From assembly GCA_022925895.1 (NCBI GenBank), contig JAKSYS010000406.1, forward strand, positions 1-55,533: a stretch of DNA of 55,533 nt, written 5' to 3'. Below are positions 42,737 through 55,391 of the stretch, one piece after another. Position 1 is the first letter of the stretch, and every line of letters starts with the position of its first letter. Under the pieces are notes generated by a model. It did no database searches, was not told the DNA's origin, and saw nothing but the letters and a program-made list of their open reading frames with translations. A program made the position numbers and the translations under genes. The DNA is from Fragilaria crotonensis. Lineage: Eukaryota; Bacillariophyta; Fragilariophyceae; Fragilariales; Fragilariaceae.

Positions 42737-44001
42737 ATGAGTAAATCCAACATCATCGCATCGAGGAGCTCCTTTAACGACAGCGATGAGTTCAGTTGCG
42801 TGGATTTGTATGCCGTTGTAGAGGGAAGGGCAGGATCAAACCCTCAAAGGGCAGTTGTCGCGAAAGTGAAAGGCAAGAATGAGCTTACAACGCGAGTCAA
42901 CGCAGAGCGGCTTCAGCGTGTGGCTGATCATGATACTGAGCATAGAAAGATGATCCGGGCGCAAGCGTTAGAAGAAAGGAGCGGAAGAAGGCTTGAGCAG
43001 GTCCAACAGGCTACATACCCGGCAACTGAAAATCACAGGGACAAGGACAAGGCAGTCTGTGTGAAAGTCACAGCAGTCTCTGTGAAAGTCACATCATGCA
43101 ACGGCAAGATCGAATCGTCGGACAAACCTCGTTTCAAGCCATCGTGCTCATCGTCGCAGTCCATGATCTCTCACCGCAGCCCTGCCCCAGCACCACGAAG
43201 CAAATATCATGATAATCGGCTGCGCAGTCCCGGTCGTGCACCAACAAGTAACCATCACGCTACTCTCACTGCCACTGTGGGTGCAAAGGTTTCCGCTGAA
43301 CACGAACATACACGAGCCAGGCTGAGGAACTCCATCGACAAGAGCTTGATTGCCTGCCTTCCGGATCTTCACCAAAGTTCTTCTCCTGTTCCAAGGAGGA
43401 CACACGCTACCAATAATGGAGGCAATGCCTATTTGGCTGAGCATCGAAGAGCCAGGCGGAGAAACTCCATCGACAATGGCTTTACTGGATTGCAACCTGA
43501 GCTACACCACAGTCCTTCCTCTGCTCCAAGAAGTCGATGTATTACAAGCAGCGTTCCAAATGCCCCTGTAAGTGCTCAAGATCCTGCTGAGCGCACTCGA
43601 GCCAGGCGGAGAAGCTCTATCGACAATGGCTCGATTGCATTTCTTCCCGATCATAACCAAAGTCCTTCTCCTGCTCCAAGAAGTAGACTCGATACCGATG
43701 ATGAACCCACTGTCGATGTGGGTGCTCGAGTTCCTGGGAAAGGGACACGAGCGAGACGGAAAAGCTCGATCGACATTGACTTCATTACATTTCAGCCTGA
43801 CCTAGCTGGTCCTTCCCCATCCTCTCGGAAGAATCCTTCCAGTCAATCTGTTCAACCGCAAAACTACTGTCGATCCAAAGGATGAAGAAAGGTACCGTCA
43901 ATCCATTGTTGTCTCCAACAAAATCACCTCATGGCACCTTGGGGAGGCAGGAACTCCGGTTCAAAACAAAACATGAACTTGTTTTCGTGCACAAACCGTG
44001 A
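42737..44001 (+). CDS. serine/arginine repeat protein, paralogue B
   Basis: Shares with paralogue A the head DSDEFSCVDLYAVVEGRA, the helical RKMIRAQALEERSGRRLEQVQ and SSDKPRFKPSCSSSQS. It then has four or five tandem repeats with the core RARRRNSIDN/RRRSSIDNGSI and QSPSPAPRSR. It also has a local duplication VCVKVTAVSVKVTS absent from A. The frame stops at 43885, but restoring one G at 43880-43881 continues it to 44001 with LLSPTKSPHGTLGRQ...VFVHKP, which aligns with the C-terminus of paralogue A (LSPKINGGKSSIIGRQ...TPVHK). This makes about 421 aa. Function unknown. The Copia insertion separates the two genes. Confidence 0.78.
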
Positions 44002-44570
44002 GGAATAGGAGAGGAGGATTATGGATGGCGATGCTAGCGACTTAACCACTGGCAGCGCACACAAACGATGTCTGCTCTCTCTAATAGCTCAACTGTAAAG
44101 TAACTACGATTGAGTTTTGTGAGTTTTGTCGGTTGTCGTCCAATAAAGGATGAGAGGTTAGCCTTCGTTAAAGGCTGTCAAACCAAAAGTAATGTCGCCG
44201 TGTGTGATTATCTTCCTAATTTTGTGTTTGGTTTTTACAGTTAATCAGTGCAATCGGCGGAGTATCCGGTTGTCTTCCTAATTCGTTTTTGTTTGTTTTT
44301 ACAGTCCTTAAACCCAGAGTCATCGGAGTCTGGTCCCATCGTTAATCGTTCCATGCTTAAGCCTTGGATCCCCAGAAACGAACGGGAGAGTTTCGCTTGG
44401 CTGGATCCATTCGAACATCCGCATGTCCAAACAAGAGGTAGTTTCCGAAAAAGGTGCATCCAACGCAGGCAAATGCCAAAATACTAATGATGGGATACGC
44501 GCCGACTTCACCACTCCAAGTCTTCAAACAAACATCCTTGTAGGAGCCACGGACAGGCATTGGCTGCTTG
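44002..44570 (+). repeat. 3' flank of paralogue B, duplicated with the gene
   Basis: Counterpart of 33497-34020. Two TTTTTACAG acceptor-like sites (about 44231-44240 and 44296-44305) are kept in both copies. The second is followed by a frame containing NPESSESGPIVNRSMLK, of which SGPIVxxxxxK is recognisable in copy A, so a 3' exon is possible. Confidence 0.65.
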
Positions 44571-45841
44571 ACGAAGTCAGACTTGCAGCGGACAGCACTA
44601 AAACAAATGAATGTGTGAGTCATTCAATGCATTTGAAGAATCGCAGAGGTACAATCGTGAGCCACAAGAAGGTGGCGAGTACGGAGTTGGAGTGCAGGAG
44701 CAGTGGTACGCCGCGTCATACTCAAGTACGCGAGGAAGGATGGCGAGAAGGGGCGGGGCATTGAGGCTTCAGGTGCTCGAGTATTATGAGTCGATTTCAT
44801 GCACTGGTCCAAGCTCCTGATAATGTCGTTCACGGTTCCACTATGATCAACTTCTTCGTCGGAGTCGGCACTGTTGCCATCTAATCATTCCAGACAAACT
44901 ACAAACCAACGCACACGTCGACCTTTCACATACTCAAGAGGGAACTCACCGAGGGAAGTGGTTGGCAGCTTTGCGGGCGATGGCAAACATGGTTGATGAT
45001 TGAGGAGTATCGAATACCTGTAAAGTATGATCACGATGCAATAGGAGTACAAATGTAAGTCGATGGAGGACGTTAATACAAATACTCCTGCAATCTACGA
45101 GCTAGGTCTACGTAAGAGGATATGAAAATGCGGTCGATGCACACGATTTTCGCCTTGCGACGTCACAACGTCGACTGGGAATCGGCGAATCTGCAACGCA
45201 TGATATGTGATACGTTCCTCGTAGGAAGTTCACAGTAAAAGCAGTACCTGGTACAAGAGTTCATCTAACCTCGTACTCCAGTACCGTACTCCTACCAGTG
45301 GTACGCATATGCATACTCGGAGTATCATACATTTTTGTTTATCGGACCAGGATGCAGTAAATTATCCGTGGAAAGTGCCACGTCCTTGAAATACGTATTA
45401 TACTGCAGCCTGCATCGTCGACGGTTCTGAGAACTGTCACAAGTTTCACTATTGCCCATTTTCAAGCTATACACTACTGCGAGCATACAGTAGAATACTC
45501 TACTAGAGTACGAGTGACCCTCCTCCCTCCACTCGTCGATGAAAAACATGTGAACATGTGGTTTCGATTAGAATGCAAGGAAATGACGTCAATCATGATG
45601 TCACAGTACTGACTCTTTCACGTATGACTACTACATAACTACGGTCTTACAGTACTCCAGTAAGACAGTAATATATGGAGAGGATGCTGATTGGTACGGC
45701 TTGACATACATACTGGAGTATGACATGGCTCCAGCGTACCGAGTACTGGTTTTTACGTGGTGGCTTTGTTCGCACTTAACTTGAGGGAAAGCTAAGCAAT
45801 GTCATCGTATATAACTACTCTAAAACATCAATCTACCGGTA
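44571..45841. other. spacer, no gene seen
   Basis: Short frames only. GTAC-word clusters lie at 45240-45310 and 45600-45745. Includes the 3' flank of the Sec16 gene. Confidence 0.45.
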
Positions 45842-48800
45842 TTAGTTTTCTTCTTCCTGAGTCTGACCAGCCTTGGGCGTGAAGACCATGAACTTGGGTG
45901 GACCGGCGGCTGGTGTTGTTGGTGCAGCTGTGGAATGAGCGCGTGGTGGCAGCATTATTCCGGTTGGCAAACCAGCTAACGGTATTGGTGCCACTGGCTG
46001 CCTTCGAAGTGATGAAATGGATCGAGGAGGAGGTGCCATCATGGCCGCTAGTGGGTCAGGCGGAGCTTCGTTGTTTGCTTCTTCTTTCGTCACTTCCTGC
46101 GCTGGTGTTGTTGCCATCGGCGGCGGCCCTATAGGCTTAGCAAGAGCTGCAGGATCCTCTCCGGGAAAGACCCATACTTTCTTATCCTCGTCGTAGTAGG
46201 CTTCCATCCCGCCACCCAAGTCAGCTGTTGTTGCGTTAGGATTCAGCCATTTTGTCATCTGGTCGCGGAAGCCACCCAGCCCCCAAGCGCGTTTCTGGGC
46301 AGACGTGGGTTCTTTCCCGGACGTTTTGCCGCGCGTTGCAGCTCTGCGGGCGCGGAGCTGGGCGCCTTGACAAGATTCTTTTGTTTCTGTGGGCTTCGAG
46401 ATTCGAGGCCCTTCTTGGGAGGCAAGGAGGACGCGGGTGCCTCTGGCTTCGCTTCTTGCGTGGAAGAAGTTGGAATTGGCGGAGGTGCTGAAATAGGATC
46501 ACTGAGCGCAGTGGTTAGCGCGGTTCCTGCACTCTCGTCCACGCCAAATTTGATTTGTGCACCACTGTCTTGCGGTGCAAAAGGCGGGACAGGCACTTTT
46601 GGGGGTCCCTCTGCGTTGGCAGGCCTGGTGGCGATGGTCTCACCTCCGACACCAGCCTCTATTGTACTCGGTTGTTGAGAACCAATCGATCCTGGAAACA
46701 TCGCGGGAGGGTCATGTGCCGCTGTTGCACGACGAACAGAGGCCACATGCGGTCCAGAACTTGAAGAATTAACGGAACTGGGAAACAAACCAATCGGAGT
46801 AATTGCCGACCTCGAGGACGGAGCGGAAGGTTCCTTCAACGAACGAGAACCAGACAGCGCAGGTTTGGACACCGCGAGTCGCTGTCTGTTAGTGGTCCTT
46901 CTGGCATCATTCGTTGTCGTGTGCTCGGTCGCTGAGCGTTGGGTAGTAGGCGTGGGCTCTTCGCCGTCAAGACCGTGCGACGTCGTTGAGAGGAAACTGA
47001 GACTGGCATCCGCACTATTTGCAGGCATCGTGATTATGGATTTGGTGGGAGTATTCTCCATGGATACAAGGTCTTCGGTCTGAGATCCGACGCCGTGAGT
47101 ACGCGTTTGAAACGTCAGCCTTTCATCGAATTCGTTTATGAAACGCAGCAGCCCGCTCGCGTCGGCAAGTTCCCAGACCGTCGGAGCACTCTTCCTTAAG
47201 AGACTTTCATCATTGTAGCCCGTACCCAGTCCCATGCATTGTCGAATACTCTTGACGTACTTCACGGCTTCGTCGTTACAGCCCAGGTCGGCAAGGATCA
47301 TCGCGTAAGCAAGCTTGAACCCCTGGAGACTATTGATAACAGCCTCTGGATTTCCTCTCCGCTTTGCCCATTCGTAAGCTTCCGATCTGCAGAATGCGGC
47401 AATGCCTGCATCGGTCATCAATGCCGCATCCAATGGGACCAAATGATCGCATCCCACCAACGACATTCTTGACGATGGATGGACAATCGATGCCACGGGA
47501 CATCCGCATACCATATAGCAACAGTGAGCGGCATGGACGTCGCCCAGCTCGAGCAAACGGTCGCCAAGCGAAAGAACAATTCTATCCCAACCAAGGATAC
47601 GGTTGCTAACAATCGCACAAAGGTGCTGCTTCCAAGTTCGGCGCAGCTTTTCTGTGGAGTCGCTCCACACAGTAGGCACAAGGCCTGACATTTCCAAAGC
47701 GCTGTCGGGTGGCGGCTCCAGTTGGCCTGAAAACAACAATGCAAGAGTGTAAAGAGGTGAACCACTTGACGCAATCTCCTCAGCAAACTGCTTGGTGGCA
47801 TGCTGAAATGTGGATCTGTCACACATACTGGCGATAAGCAATGCCATTGCAAACTGTTGGCTTGCAATAGCCTCCTGAACAGCTTCCTCCCGCTTACCAT
47901 GGAGCAACAAGCTCTCAATACTGTGGAGCGATGCCCGATTGCTCGCAATATCAGTCCCCGACGTGTTATGATACCTATCACCAGAGTCGTCATGTGAAGA
48001 TTCGGCTTGCAACAGAAGTTGGATAATCGACGACTCAGGACTCGATACGTCAGTCACGCCCTCGTCGCTTCGAAGGCGGCCCTCTGATCGAGAAGCAATT
48101 TGAATGAGACTCCAGAGAAACTCCGACGTCCTTTCAATCGCATTTGCTTCTATGTACGATTCCACGGCAGTGCTGTCAGCGTCATTCAAGGCACCAACAA
48201 TTCCAAATCTACGCTTCCTCGTCTCGGCTATGATGACAGGATGAGAAGGCACCAAGTCAGAGACACCGTGCATTTCCACCGTCCGTGGACGCGACGATGC
48301 TCTGAAGACGCACAATCTCCCGCCGAAGCCAAAGGATGCGAAGGCACGGGGAGAGCCGATTTTCAATCCAGCGTTGTTCGTTATCCCCCCCGATGTGCTA
48401 CGTGGGCGTTCCCAAGTGGTTCTGTTGTCGATTTCGTTGACGAAGTAAGTACCACCGCCATTGGGATCTTCCACTGCAATCCAGCCCTTTGGCAAAGGTG
48501 GCAAACTATCATGAGATACAACTGTCTCAACTTCGCGAGGCGTGGTCGTCGTCGGAGGAAAATCCAGGGACTTAGGGATACGAACCGGTCGTTTCCATGT
48601 AGTGGATCCGCTCGCCTCGTTAAAGTAGTAGTGTTTGCCCGATGGAATATCCACAAGGTCGACCCAACCTTCAAGAAGTTCACCTTCGGCATTCAATACA
48701 ACGCCAGCATCGCCTGCAGTGTCGTTAATCGCTGCGCCTTCCTCGTAACACGGGCTCTCCTCCACGGCGATGCTCTCGCTTTCAGAATTCACCTCCACGA

Positions 48801-51800
48801 GAGTCGCTGCAGTAGTTTCCGCAGACGAATGTGCAAGTCTTTCCGATTGCGCAATATCTTCGATCACACTGGGATAGAAAGCTTGGTCGGAGGGATACCT
48901 TTCAACCTCCACCCAACCATCGCGCAGGCCTGAGTACGTGCCAGCGTCTTCGCACGAAGCACTAATTGAAACGTCGTCAGGAGCAGGTCCGCTCAGTAGC
49001 ACATTTTCCGATGCCGCAACGGTAACATGCTCTTCTTCCACAGGCACCTCCCACAAAGTAATATTGCGTTCCACGTTGAAATAATATGGATCTCCAGTAG
49101 TGGGATCCAGTAATGCAACCCAACCTGGAGGGAGGACCAACGAAGCGCTTGACGTCGCACCATGATCCTGAGGCTTGACATTTTGAACGTCCTCAACTGG
49201 GAGCTCTGAAATTTCCTGTCCAGGAAGGAGACGGACAGCGGAAGGTATAACGATAGGTCTCTCCCAAGACGTTTCATTTGTAGCCTCGCAGAAGTAGTAC
49301 GGCAATCCCGATGCAGGATCGACCACCTCAACCCATCCTTCAGCCAGAATGACTTCAGAATCGACGAACTGAGAAATGTCAGTCTCCAATGAAGGGTTAA
49401 CCGGGGTACCCGAAGCACCAGCATCGGACACGCGCATGTCGAGTAGTTCCAACCCTGTTTCTGGAAGATCGACCAATCCCTCAGTAGTGACTCCTTCAGA
49501 CACAGGCATCGCAGATGGTTCCGGTTGCGACTCGGTTTCGCGAAAGTGGGCATGTTTCTCATAACCTCTTCCTTCAGACGACTTTTCGCCATGATCTTGA
49601 GGTTTTTCATTTTGAACTTCGTCAATGGGGGGCTCTGAAACTTCGTGTCCAGGAAGGAGACGGACAGCGGAAGGTATAACGATAGGTCTCTCCCAAGACG
49701 TTTCATTTGTAGCCTCGCAGAAGTAGTACGGCAATCCCGATGCAGGATCGACCACCTCAACCCATCCTTTAGGCAGAATGACATCAGAATCGACGAACTG
49801 AGAAATGTCAGTCTCCAATGAAGGGTTAACCGGGGTACCCGAAGCACCAGCATCGGACATGCGTATGTCGAGTGGTTCCAACCCTGTTTCTTGAAGATCG
49901 ACCAATCCCTCAATATTGACTCCTTCACACACAGGCATCGCAGATGGTTCGGGTTCCGACTCGGTTTCGCGAAAGTGGGCATCGTTCTCAAAACCTCGTC
50001 CTTCAGAAGACGTTTCACCATGATCTTGAGGCTCGTCATTTTGAACTTCGTCAATGGGGTGGTCTGAAACTTCATGTCCAGGTTTCTCCCAAGACGTTTC
50101 ATTTGTAGCCTCGCAGAAGTAGTACGGCAATCCCGATGCAGGATCGACCACCTCAACCCATCCTTCAGGCAGAATGACATCAGAATCGACGAACTGAGAA
50201 ATGTCAGTCTCCAATGAAGGATTAACCGGGGTACCCGAAGCAACCGCATCGGACATGCGCAGGTCGAGTAGTTCCAACCCTGTTTCTGGAAGTTCGATCA
50301 ATCCCTCAGTAGTGACTCCTTCAGACACTGGCATCGCAGATGGTTCGGGTTCCGACTCGGCTTCGCGAAAGTGCGCATGTTTCTCATAACCTCTTCCTTC
50401 AGACTCGTGACCTTCGGACGGCGCTAAATCAGTTTCTTCCAAAAATTGAAGGTCAGTTGATGGCATAATTTCAGGGTTCTCTGACGTTATGTCATTTCGA
50501 ATGTGCAAAGGATGATCCCAGGATGATTCACTGGTTACTACATTGAAAAAAAAGCGATTTCCAGTGGTTGGGTCCACAGATGCAACCCAGTCCAATGGGA
50601 GAACTGGTTCGTCATGCACCTCAATCTGTAATTCAGGATTCTCATAGCCGGCTCGATCGTTCTGTGCCCCTGTATAGACTGCCGCTGTCGAGGCGTTCAT
50701 GGGGAGCGCAGATACCTCGTGAGCCGCAATTGTAACTCCTTGAGGCACCTCGATACATTCGGCAAAGTCACCCACAAGAGAAGCTGCAGAAGGGACCAAG
50801 TCATCAGAGGGTAAGCGTTCGCTTGCAATCGCATATTCAGGTCCTCCTGCGTTCTCGGCGACTTGATGTTCCTCTGTACAGATTTCATGCACAAGTGTAG
50901 CTTTTGGAGGGACAAAGCCATCAATTGGAACTTGTTCATCTGCTACAGTAGAGTCAAGCGGTCCCACCGTTTGTTCAATGAAATCGTCTTCATGCGGGCG
51001 CTCCCACGACGTCTCTCCAGTCACAGCTCGATAGTAGTAGACACTACCGCTTGCTGGGTCCACAAGCTCTATCCACTCGCTTTGCTTCAAATCGGCGGTC
51101 GAATCGAGTGCACCGTCACCGTCATCATTGACAATTACATCATTTTTGCTTCCATCTGGCACGCCATCTTCGCTACTATCTTCAACGATACCTTGTTCGT
51201 CGATGCACGAACTGTCACCGTCGATATTGTGTTCCTGCATGACGCCAGCGCCAGGTCGTTCCCAAGAGGATTCCAGGGTTTCTGGGTTGAAAAAATACGA
51301 CTGACCTGTGTTCGGGTCGGTCTCTTCAACCCAAGGATTCGGCAACGCAGGCTTTACCATGTCGCCATTTTGCAACGACCGCGTACCAGGTGTTGTGAGG
51401 TTGTCGGATATTTGGCCCAAAGTAAAACTTAGTTCATCGACGAGGACGTTGTTTTCTCCAAAAGAAGGCGCAGAAACTTGCTCATCTGAATGTATTCTCT
51501 CGGCAGGAGGCACATCCAAGTTAGGTAGCTCGATGGAAAGTGTGGGTGAATGCACCGTATCCCTACGGACAATTTCTTGTTCCAGATTTGCATGCAAGGC
51601 ACCATTCCCATCAAGACAATTAGTACTATCTTCTCCAACTTCAACAGTTTCTGAAAGCACAAGATTCGATGTTGTACTTTCTGGCTCGGCTTCCAGCCTA
51701 TCTTTTGAGGTAAATTCGGGTGCTGTTTCAGATTCGCGAACTGTTTCAGCGAGATCTCTTGTCGCCGGCAGTATCAGGCCCTCCGCCAGCAACACATCAC

Positions 51801-54800
51801 GTGGAGCATCCCAAGACGTTTCGCCAGTTTCACCATTGAAATAGAACCTCACTCCACTACTGGGGTCTACACCACTTGCCCACCCGCTTGGCAACTGATT
51901 CGAGAGGTGAGGGACACCGACGTCTTCTTCTTCTGCTATCTCAGTTTCAGGGTCGTTTCTTGACGAACCGCCAAGAACAGCGGTATCTTCATTGAGAACA
52001 TGAGGGGTTTCGTTTTCATCAAGCGACAACCTGTCTTTTTCAGATTCGGCTTTGTTCAATTGCAATTGCTCCTCGAGCCAAACGCCAGAAGACGGCCTGT
52101 CCCAAGTGGTCTCGTTTGTCAACGAACAGAAATAATACGGAAGACCACTCGTTGCATCAAGTAACTCTGTCCAGCCCTCGGGAAGAGTGGTGCCATCGGG
52201 TTCCATCAACTCGCTGACAGGGGTGCCCACCATTCCTGTTTCACTGCGCACTTCGCACACCTCCGCTATTCCTCGACCATGACGCGCACTCTCAGAGGCT
52301 TCAATTGATCGCATACCCGAACTAACACCCTTCGTCGACGCCTTGCGATAGGGGTGATCGCCAGAAGGCGCATCAGGTTCAGACACCGTTCCATTGAAAC
52401 CTTTGGAAGGGGGGCCTTCCAAGGGTAATTCAATTGCCGATTGGGGCTCGGCAATCACCAAAGTTTCGGACAGCACAGTACACTCTTCCGCTCTTTGCTC
52501 GCTCGCCTCGAGCGATTCCTCACCCTTTGAATCTGTTTCTTCATCATCCTCGTCCGAGGCCAACATTCCTTCGTCGGAAGGATATACCGAGTCCTGCGCG
52601 GTACCAAGGCGAGCGGAGTCGTCTACTTTCGAAAATTGTGATTTGGTAATGGGCTTGATCCACGATGCCTGTACTGTGGCTGGATCATAGTAGTAGGTAT
52701 CCCGATTGTCGGATCAGTTATCTCATTCCCATCCTCGGATAACGGTGGCTGGTCGTCAACATCTACTGACTCGCCCAAGATCGCCTCGCACTTGCCTGGT
52801 GCAACACTGATTAAATCCTCGGGTGGTGCACTCGGTTGGTCCACAACATCAACTTCGTTCCGAACAATGTCATGCCTAAACGGTCTATTCCAGGTTGTCT
52901 CCAGCGTCAATGAATTGTAGAAGTAGATTTTTCCAGTCGCCGGATCATGCTGCGAACTCCAACCCTCGGGCAGCGTCTCGTCATTCTGTGGATCGGCCCC
53001 TTGTGGTTCAACCTCCACAACGCCCGAGTCTGTATTGTCAAGGCGTGCATCTTCAGTAGTTCCCAACTCGTGCCGACGGTTGAGGCCTTCCATTGGCATA
53101 CTGGCGCCTGCATCGGGAACAGACGCGCTAACGTTGTACGCGCTCTCTTTCGACGATGCCTCGCCAGAGGATGCATTGTCGCACGTCATATTTTCGGTTG
53201 TCGGTTCCAACTGCCCGGTCTCTTCTTTAGAAGAGGCAAAGTCTCGTTTCAGCTCGCCTGGGTCAGCAACATGCATGTCCAGATCAGAGTTGCCACCGTC
53301 AGGAACAACTTCGCCAGGTGGTTCATCACCACTTTCCAGAGGGGGGAGAAGAAAGGCTTTGACCGCATCTGCAGCTTCATCCCCTCCGACATCACTAGCT
53401 GCTCCAACCTCGGCGACGAGCCCGGGATCACTCAAAGCGCCAACATCTCCCACACCCTTTGATATTGCAGTACTCGGTACCTCTTGAGCATCAAGTCGAG
53501 GATCGGGGAGCTCCGAGACTTCGGCATGGTCATATCTCAAATAATGAGCCGCCACGTGAGGATTCAACGCTGAGACGGGTTGTGATGGAGCAGAGGGTAC
53601 TTCCGGAAGGATTTCGAGCTCCTGTACAGCAAGCGATGGAACACTAATGGCTGCTGACTCTAGAGTGTCTGCGGAGGATTCTTCACGCAGAGCATGAGCT
53701 TCCTCAGGCTCAATCCCCGACGCCAACAACCGCGCTGCTTTTGTCGGCTCTATTGCAGCTTCTTGGATAAACAATGTTGCTTTTGTTTCATGCTTCGTTT
53801 CTTGATGCGACAATTCCTGGTTGGACAAAGGCGCCATCGGTTGACGCGAGGGCTCTTGTCCTGAAGTTGGCGAAACGTCGAATTTCTCAGAATCAACAGG
53901 AGTCGGACGCTTGATAACTGGCCTTGAGAATGGAAGCTTTTTGGCAGGAGTTGGCAATTTGAAGGCTCCAAATTTGCTGCTCGCCCCAGGGGATGTTCGA
54001 GGTGACGGTAATTTCGGTCGAGGTAGAACGACAGGTGTACGCCGAACCACAGGAAAATTCAATGTTCTGTTGGAAGTTGCAGACATGGGTGATGATGGTG
54101 GAGTCAAGCGGGATACCGGGTTTGGCCGAGGTGGTGGGAATGCAGAACTGGCGGGAGATGAACGAGGCTGAGAGGGAGCGTTCGACGGCGGTTCCTTAGG
54201 CGGCTGAGTTTTAGCCACCGGAGGAGGAGGTTGAGAGGCCGGAACACCAGCCTCGACAGTGAAGAGTTGAGGTGCAATACGGCTTGAGTCAGAACGTGGT
54301 GGTAGCTGAGGTGGCGCTAAAGCGATGTGCGATGCAACAGGTGGTTGTTGGATTGTCAAAACTGGGGTCGAATCAATGTGCTCAATGCAAGGCGCACTTG
54401 TAACGGGCACCGGCGCTGAGGCAGCAAAGAACTGAGCGGCGATTGGAGGAGGACCAGACACATGTCCCATGGGGGTTGTTGTCGAAGGCGACGTGTGAAA
54501 TGACAGCTGTGGGGAAACTCGAATCGGAGGCTCAAAATAGTGCGATGAGACCTTTGTCGAAGTGGGTGGAGGTTGGTTCGCAGAAAACTCAGGCATCGGT
54601 GGGTGATTCTGCGGAAACGGAGGTGGTGGGTAGTGAACGTTCCGCTGTGGAGCAAGTGCTGGAGAGTCCGTGCCGAAGAACGCTTCGGCTGGACTCGGCG
54701 GTCGCTGTCTCATGCTTTGTTGTGGAACTCCTCTGGTAGAGTCGGCGACCGATGTCGAGTGACGAGTTGGTTGGTCAATAAGCTGTGATTGCGGCGTGAG

Positions 54801-55391
54801 GATCGGCACATGCAAGGAGGGTGATATCCTCAAAGTTGCAGGAGGTGGCTTGTGGTGAGTTTCGGGTGTTTCTAGCATCGAAGTCTCAGGCACTACATTC
54901 GACCTCGGTTGGGTTTGAGGGTTAGGTTGGTGAGCGTAGGCTTGATTTGTGAGCGGAGGATGAATTGGAGGCGGCGCAGCAGCTGCAGCAAGTTGAGACG
55001 CAGCTTTCTGTCCTTGAGCTGCAAGCTGCTTCGCCGCAGCTCCTCCTCTCGAGAAAATGGTTGACGCTGTGGATGCGAAGATGTTGACAGCAGTGGACAT
55101 CGCACCAACGTCTTCGTCGCCTTCATCATCATCGTAGTCATTGTCACCACCATACCGATACGACTGACCAGGTTGCTGCTGCTGCTGCTGCTGCGGTTGC
55201 TGAGTGGGAGGAGGAGGCGGAGGCTGAAACGAAGGCGGCAAAGGTGGCTGATTCTGATTCTGATGAAACCGTGACTGCGAAACTGACGAGTATTGATTGA
55301 GTTGTCGCTGTGTTTGTTGTTGTTGTTGTTGTTGTTGCAGCTCCGCCTGTCGGACCCGTTCGTCCTCACGAGCCAATGCGTCGCCCCACAT
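45842..55391 (-). CDS. SEC16: Sec16-type COPII scaffold fused to an array of about 13 WW domains
   Basis: Three frames on the minus strand (55391-52623, 52566-46255 with its upstream extension, 46258-45842) join if one base is restored at about 52710 and one at 46274-46276, giving about 3,183 aa. The first ~700 residues are Gln- and Pro-rich, including a polyQ tract. WW domains (GW...Y(Y/F)(Y/F)...T(S/T)WxxP) follow at about 52920, 52690, 52135, 51850, 51300, 51045, 50560, 50125, 49725, 49300, 49090, 48630 and 48450, with a degenerate one near 48900. FASFGFGGRLCVF (about 48320) introduces the Sec16 central conserved domain (about 48000-47100: LLLHGKREEAVQEAI, NRILGWDRIVLSLGDRLLE, LQGFKLAYAMILADLG). 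The Sec16 C-terminal motif YYDEDKKVWVFPGED lies near 46180. Sec16 organises ER exit sites and binds Sec13/Sec31/Sec23. Confidence 0.88.
49140..50420 (-). repeat. three near-identical WW-containing tandem units inside SEC16
   Basis: Units of about 429 bp (starts of the shared block near 49255, 49684 and 50083) are almost identical at DNA level. Each encodes ILPEGWVEVVDPASGLPYY plus ETDISQFVDSDVIL. The third copy lacks about 33 bases of the PIVIPSAVRLL segment. The period keeps the reading frame. Confidence 0.9.
55155..55340 (-). repeat. glutamine-codon microsatellites in SEC16
   Basis: A CAG run (about 55170-55190) and a CAA run (about 55316-55336) on the coding strand encode polyglutamine tracts of about 6-8 residues near the N-terminus. 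Length polymorphism is likely. Confidence 0.85.

Noticed and set aside
47418..50249. Minus-strand frames of 191 and 418 aa in a second frame inside SEC16
   Set aside because: Shadows of the true SEC16 frame; the 418-aa one only repeats because the WW units repeat.
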